The notes below the pieces were generated by a model. The model was not told the origin of the DNA and searched no databases. It was given only the letters and a program-made list of their open reading frames with translations. From NCBI GenBank assembly GCA_007119345.1, contig SKPV01000194.1, positions 1 through 9,688 on the forward strand: a stretch of 9,688 bases of DNA. The letters run 5' to 3'. Shown piece by piece: positions 6,672 to 9,688 of the stretch. Every line of letters starts with the position of its first letter. Within the stretch, counting starts at the first letter, position 1. Origin of the DNA: Halovivax sp. (GTDB lineage: Archaea > Halobacteriota > Halobacteria > Halobacteriales > Natrialbaceae). A program made the position numbers and the translations under genes.

Positions 6672-6703
6672 TATGCACGCGATAATATTATCCTGTGCAT
6701 AAT
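6670..6703. promoter_or_regulatory. 34-bp near-perfect AT-rich palindrome at the ATPase start
   Basis: Fifteen of seventeen position pairs are complementary around a centre between 6686 and 6687. The outer arms are ATTATGCAC (6670-6678) and GTGCATAAT (6695-6703). The inner part GATAATATTATC (6681-6692) is itself a perfect 12-bp palindrome; only 6679/6694 and 6680/6693 do not pair. It covers the first bases of the ATPase start codon and overlaps the edge of its box A. The best reading is an operator bound by a symmetric protein, possibly the ATPase through its winged helix. A recombination or nicking site is an alternative. Confidence 0.75.
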
Positions 6704-6706
6704 AAA
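6700..6706 (-). promoter_or_regulatory. Box A for the ATPase gene
   Basis: TTTATTA on the minus strand is centred about 32 bp upstream of the ATG at 6671. Four of its bases lie in the outer arm of the palindrome, so a protein bound there should compete with TBP. Confidence 0.55.
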
Positions 6707-6793
6707 TGGTGCGGTCTCGCGTTCGCTGACGTCCCCGCATCGAGCCACAGGCACCAACCCGTCGGGCGCGCGTCGCTCTGAGAGCGGCTCCTC

Positions 6794-6850
6794 GCGATCC
6801 GCGTTCGGCGAAGCGACCCGCGTTCGACGACGCGACCCGCGAACCCGTCG
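6794..6850. repeat. Three imperfect 19-bp tandem units
   Basis: Units at 6794-6812, 6813-6831 and 6832-6850 share GCGA[TC]CCGCG; the first two continue as TTCG[GA]CGA. They sit in the non-coding gap between the MFS stop and the ATPase promoter. No function is evident. Confidence 0.5.
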
Positions 6851-6933
6851 AACCTGCACGCCGACCGTCGACTCGGGCGAGAGGGGCGGACCTGCTCCGG
6901 CTTTCAGCGACCGCGGCGGTCACCGCTCCGACC

Positions 6934-8136
6934 CTACGCCCGCGGCGTCCGCAGCGTCAGCAGGATCACCGCCGCCATGATCACGGCCAGCGCCAGGTAC
7001 CCCTCGTCGAAGTAGCCGTACTCGCCGATCACGCCGAAGAGCACCGGGCCGCCGGCGCCGAGGGTCGCCGTCGTCGTCCGGATCACCCCGAGGCCCGTCC
7101 CCTGGGTGCCCTCGGGGAACGCGTCGGCCAGGTACGACTGGGTGACCGCCCCCGAGCCGAGCATGGTGCTGATCAGCGCGGTGATCGGGACGAGGAGCCA
7201 GCCGGCCTCGACGAACGGCAGCAGCGCGAAGCCGACGACCGGCGGCAGGAGGACGGCCACGAGCGAGCCGCGCATCCCGATCCGGTCGTAGGCCGCGCCG
7301 GCGACCGGCTTGACGACAACCCCGACGGCGAAGAAGAAGCCGAACAGGAGGCTCGCGGTCGACGGCGACAGCCCCTTGACGGTCGTCAGGTACGTCGGGT
7401 AGAAGGCCGTGAACGACTGCCAGATGAAGATGTAGAGGAACAGGATGACGCCCATGAACCCGATCGCGGGATCGCGAAACGCCCCGAACGCGGCCAGCGC
7501 GTCCCGCAGCGACTGCGAGTCGCCCGATCCGCCCGCCGGGGGCCGGGCGGGAAGGGTGACGTAGATGAGGGCGCCGCCGACGAGCAAGAGCGGGATCACG
7601 AAGCCGAGCCCCACCTGCCAGGCGATCGCGACGGTGAGGGCGGCCGCGATCGGCGGGAGCACGGTCTGGCCGACGTCCCCCGTCGCCATCGTCACGCCGA
7701 GGGCGCTGCCGAGCCGGTCGGGGTAGCTGTGAGAGAGGAACGTGATCCGCGCGATCGGGTACAGCGAGTGGCCCAGCCCCCAGAGCGCGGTCGCGACGAA
7801 CAGCACGATCGCCGTCGACGCGGTGACGACGGCGGCGATCGCGGCCGCCACCACGATCGCCCCCGCGGCCATGAGCAGGCGCTCGTCGTACCGATCGGCG
7901 AGCACGCCGCCGGGCAGCTGGCCGAGCGAGGCGAAGAGCCAGAGGACCGTCACGAGCAGCCCGGCGACCGCGAGGCTCAGGCCGTAGGTCTCCTGCAGGG
8001 AGGGGAGCACGACGGGGTAGAGCATCCGCGTCCCGACGAGCAGTCCCCACGCGGTGGCGACCGCGACCAGGGGCGCTCCCCGCCCGTCGGCCCACAGCGC
8101 CCGCGCTTCCCGTTTCAGGGCCGTCCGAACGTCCAT
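6934..8136 (-). CDS. Major facilitator superfamily transporter
   Basis: A 400-aa secondary transporter with 12 predicted membrane segments, at roughly 23-45, 53-75, 87-106, 110-130, 144-165, 168-190, 221-245, 258-281, 290-308, 313-335, 347-371 and 378-397. The loop between segments 2 and 3 carries motif A as GQLPGGVLADRYDERLL. The longer central loop (about 190-218, with ARPPAGGSGDSQ) separates the two six-helix halves. The short N-terminus, KREARALWADGR, is basic and presumably cytoplasmic. The substrate cannot be deduced; efflux or organic anion uptake are both open. The start at 8134-8136 gives a normal N-terminus for the family, although no strong box A is seen upstream. It is divergent from the HTH-10 regulator, which is a candidate for its control. 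The gap to the ATPase gene downstream is 262 bp. Confidence 0.93.
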   Translation of the reverse strand: MDVRTALKREARALWADGRGAPLVAVATAWGLLVGTRMLYPVVLPSLQETYGLSLAVAGLLVTVLWLFASLGQLPGGVLADRYDERLLMAAGAIVVAAAIAAVVTASTAIVLFVATALWGLGHSLYPIARITFLSHSYPDRLGSALGVTMATGDVGQTVLPPIAAALTVAIAWQVGLGFVIPLLLVGGALIYVTLPARPPAGGSGDSQSLRDALAAFGAFRDPAIGFMGVILFLYIFIWQSFTAFYPTYLTTVKGLSPSTASLLFGFFFAVGVVVKPVAGAAYDRIGMRGSLVAVLLPPVVGFALLPFVEAGWLLVPITALISTMLGSGAVTQSYLADAFPEGTQGTGLGVIRTTTATLGAGGPVLFGVIGEYGYFDEGYLALAVIMAAVILLTLRTPRA

Positions 8137-8247
8137 GGGAGAATTCGTGGACGAATCGTTCCCGTCCGCGACCCTTAGCTACTGGTTTCGCCCCCGCCCG
8201 TTGCCTGTTCCGCCCGCGCTCTGGCACCTCGGTCGCGAGGCAGGCGA

Positions 8248-8287
8248 ACGCAGCGGCGGTGCTGACCCACGCAGCGGCGTCGCTGCG
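8248..8287. repeat. Direct repeat and hairpin in the divergent MFS/HTH-10 gap
   Basis: ACGCAGCGGCG occurs at 8248-8258 and again at 8269-8279. The second copy forms a 7-bp perfect stem, CGCAGCG (8270-8276) with CGCTGCG (8281-8287), around a 4-base loop. It lies about 135 bp from the MFS start and 95 bp from the HTH-10 start, so a regulatory role is possible but unproven. Confidence 0.35.
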
Positions 8288-8354
8288 CCCGAATCCGGCG
8301 GAGCCGTCGAAACCGGGGACGATCCCGGACCCGGCGAATCAAGCCCACGAACCC

Positions 8355-8361
8355 AAATAAG
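8355..8361 (+). promoter_or_regulatory. Box A for the HTH-10 regulator
   Basis: AAATAAG is centred 24 bp before the ATG at 8382. It predicts a leaderless transcript starting at or next to that ATG and argues against the upstream GTG at 8370. Confidence 0.55.
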
Positions 8362-8381
8362 CGCCGAGCGTGAATCCGGGC

Positions 8382-9029
8382 ATGACCGTCGTGGCCGAGT
8401 TCACGATCCCCCCGGAGGCGTTGCCGTTCGGGGAGACGCTGCTGTCGACGCCCGGGACCGAGATCGAAGTCGAGCGGATCGTCCCGACGCGGGAGTCGGC
8501 GTTGCCGTTCTTCTGGGTGTGGGGGGAGGATCCGGCGGTGTTCGTCGACGAGGCCGAGCGCGAGCCCAACGTGGCGAACGTGGAGCTCCTCGAGCGGGTC
8601 GAGGACGGCGCGCTCTTCCGGGCCGAGTGGGCGCCGAACGCGGAGCTCATCAGGGGCATCAACCGGCTGGACGCGACCGTCGTCGAAGCCGTGGGCACGG
8701 CCGACCGGTGGCGCTTCGAAGTCCGGACCCAGGACCGGTCCGCGTTCACCGACTTTCAGGATCTCTTCGAAGCCCAGGGGATCGCGATCGACCTGATCCG
8801 GCTCTACGACCTCGCGGAGCTCGTGGAGGGGACCCACCGGTCGGTGACGCCGGAACAGCGTGAGACGCTGATCGCGGCGTTCCGGGCGGGTTACTACGAG
8901 GATCCCCGCGAGACCACCCAGGCCGAACTCGGGGAGCGCTTCGACGTCTCCCACCGCGCGGTCTCGGATCGGCTGCGACGCGGCACCAGGAACCTCGTTG
9001 GCGACGCGCTGGTCCCGTCGGGGAGGTAG
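8382..9029 (+). CDS. HTH-10 family transcriptional regulator (bacterio-opsin activator-like)
   Basis: A 215-aa regulator with the two-part layout of the small Bat-like family. The N-terminal part (about 1-150) is the GAF/HTH-associated domain, a mixed strand/helix region rich in Glu (LPFGETLL, VERIVPTRESALPFFWVWG, NVELLERVEDGALFRAEW). The C-terminal HTH-10 (about 155-208) reads VTPEQRETLIAAFRAGYYEDPRE, then TTQAELGERFDVSHRAVSDRLRRGTRNLVGD, where SHRAVSDRLRR is the recognition helix. This is a close fit to the family. Regulators of this type control bacterioruberin, opsin or metabolic genes; the target here is unknown, with the divergent MFS gene the nearest candidate. There is no PAS or receiver domain, so any signal must act through the N-terminal half. 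Its 3' end runs into a degenerate tandem repeat. Confidence 0.92.
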   Translation: MTVVAEFTIPPEALPFGETLLSTPGTEIEVERIVPTRESALPFFWVWGEDPAVFVDEAEREPNVANVELLERVEDGALFRAEWAPNAELIRGINRLDATVVEAVGTADRWRFEVRTQDRSAFTDFQDLFEAQGIAIDLIRLYDLAELVEGTHRSVTPEQRETLIAAFRAGYYEDPRETTQAELGERFDVSHRAVSDRLRRGTRNLVGDALVPSGR

Positions 9030-9031
9030 CG

Positions 9032-9141
9032 GCGACGGGCCCGGGTACCGGAGTGGCGCTCGCCCCGGACGGTAGAGCGACGGGCCAGGTGCTGGAGTGG
9101 CGCACGCTCCGGACGTCGGAGCGACGCGCCCGGACGGTAGG
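9032..9141. repeat. Degenerate 44/45-bp tandem repeat downstream of the HTH-10 gene
   Basis: Unit 1 (9032-9076) and unit 2 (9077-9120) share GCGACGGGCC, then GGAGTGGCGC, then a CCGGAC end. Unit 3 (9121-9141) is shortened to GCGACGCGCC plus CGGACGGTAGG. The last codons of the HTH-10 gene (from 9001, GCGACGCGCTGG) resemble the start of a unit, suggesting that the repeat arose from or captured the gene end. No coding role is visible. Confidence 0.65.
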
Positions 9142-9237
9142 GCGCCGGCCCCGGAAATCGGGCCGACGCCTCGAACGCTGGTACGCGGTCCACCGCATTT
9201 CCAGATTTGCGGTCCATCGATCGCCTCGCGCCTCACT

Positions 9238-9244
9238 CATAAAC
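9238..9244 (+). promoter_or_regulatory. Possible box A for the HalOD1 gene
   Basis: CATAAAC is about 68 bp upstream of the ATG at 9309, which would leave a leader of roughly 40 nt. This fits the presence of a Shine-Dalgarno-like GAGGGA at 9298-9303, five bases before the ATG. Confidence 0.4.
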
Positions 9245-9247
9245 CCG

Positions 9248-9259
9248 TTCCACGTGGAA
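9248..9259. promoter_or_regulatory. 12-bp perfect palindrome, candidate operator
   Basis: TTCCACGTGGAA is perfectly self-complementary and starts four bases after the possible box A, between it and the expected transcription start. That is a classic position for a repressor site. Confidence 0.4.
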
Positions 9260-9308
9260 TCCCGCTCGGTATCCGTCCCACCCGAGTACCGTGAGTCGAG
9301 GGACGACC

Positions 9309-9688
9309 ATGGATCTATCCGATTCGCAGGGCACGGCGCCGCTACACGCGTTCGACTGGACCGAATCGACGTCGCCGAGCACGGCCGTGATCCGGGCTCT
9401 CGCCGCGGTCTCGGGCGACGATCCGACGACGATCGAGCCGCTGTTCGACGTTCTCGATCCCGACGCGCTGGATCGGCTCTTCGCGCCGGCGCGGACGCCG
9501 CGGCTGCAGGGAACCGTCGCGTTCGAACACCACGGCTACCGGATCACCGTTCGCGCGGACGGTCGCGGGTCCGTCGTCCGGGAGGCCGACTCCGACGCAC
9601 CCGCGGAGAGGCGACGGACGGATTCCGACCGTCGACGAACCGATTCCACGCCGATCACCGACTCCTCGCCCGCTGACTCTCGAACCGA
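9309..9688 (+). CDS. HalOD1 output-domain protein, 5' part (3' end outside window)
   Basis: An open frame of 126 codons from ATG 9309 runs off the right edge. Residues about 23-90 match the HalOD1 output domain, a small haloarchaeal domain linked to signal transduction: PSTAVIRALAAVSGDDPTT (23-41), IEPLFDVLDPDALDRLF (42-58), then TVAFEHHGYRITVRADGRGSVV (69-90). Stand-alone HalOD1 proteins usually end shortly after the final strand. Here the frame continues with an Arg/Asp/Ser-rich tail holding two copies of RRRTDS (101-106 and 108-113), so a linker to a further domain or a disordered tail is likely. The start is supported by GAGGGA at 9298-9303, acting as a Shine-Dalgarno site. The partner sensor is not in the window. 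Confidence 0.8.
   Translation, partial: MDLSDSQGTAPLHAFDWTESTSPSTAVIRALAAVSGDDPTTIEPLFDVLDPDALDRLFAPARTPRLQGTVAFEHHGYRITVRADGRGSVVREADSDAPAERRRTDSDRRRTDSTPITDSSPADSRT

Noticed and set aside
6681..6692. Resemblance of TAATATTAT to the nicking nonanucleotide of small circular replicons
   Set aside because: The match is imperfect, the element is a continuous palindrome rather than a stem with a loop, and no Rep gene is nearby.
6670..6703. A dif-type Xer recombination site
   Set aside because: The arms are arranged differently from known dif sites, the length is not 28 bp with a 6-bp spacer, and no Xer recombinase gene is in the window.
6630..6980. Plus-strand open frame across the palindrome
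   Set aside because: Its start lies inside the ATPase gene on the other strand and its product is an Arg/Pro/Ser-rich string without domains.
8175..9236. 353-codon minus-strand frame opposite the HTH-10 gene
   Set aside because: It is a low-complexity Arg/Pro/Gly product running through the tandem repeat, and the opposite strand encodes a clear HTH-10 protein with a good promoter.

Overview
The window looks like chromosomal DNA from a haloarchaeon (class Halobacteria). It is very GC-rich (roughly 65-70% by eye), its proteins are rich in Asp and Glu, and most genes have an AT-rich box A about 25-32 bp upstream of the ATG, as expected for leaderless archaeal transcripts. Several families are typical of haloarchaea: a bacterio-opsin-activator-type HTH-10 regulator, a HalOD1 output domain, a small cold shock protein and an ArsR-type winged-helix regulator. 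All assignments come from reading translations and motifs; no database search was run.

Left part (1-1305): the 3' end of a probable pirin-like gene (+) converges on a winged-helix regulator (-). The regulator is divergent from a 202-aa protein (+) that I read as a Rossmann-like, nucleoside-deoxyribosyltransferase/TIR-type fold carrying a WELG glutamate motif. The 124-bp divergent promoter holds two box A elements and a short direct repeat.

Central part (1315-8136): six genes lie on the minus strand, separated by 127-262 bp, so they are probably mostly independent units. In transcription order they are an MFS transporter, an archaeal ATPase with a C-terminal PD-(D/E)XK-like (DUF234-type) domain, a polytopic membrane protein, a small cupin, a CspA-type cold shock protein and a Tat-exported gamma-glutamyltransferase-family protein. 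The ATPase start codon lies in the outer arm of a 34-bp AT-rich near-perfect palindrome, the most striking non-coding element here. A degenerate 51-bp tandem repeat (four 25/26-bp half units) sits at the 3' end of the membrane protein gene.

Right part (8382-9688): a leaderless HTH-10 (Bat-like) regulator (+) is divergent from the MFS gene and followed by another degenerate tandem repeat. Next comes the 5' part of a HalOD1 protein (+), open to the window edge, whose promoter region carries a 12-bp perfect palindrome.

No rRNA, tRNA, CRISPR array, transposase or integrase was seen, and no gap between genes exceeds 300 bp. I find no clearly new multi-gene system. The best leads are the palindrome-ATPase unit and the regulator/TIR-like divergent pair.
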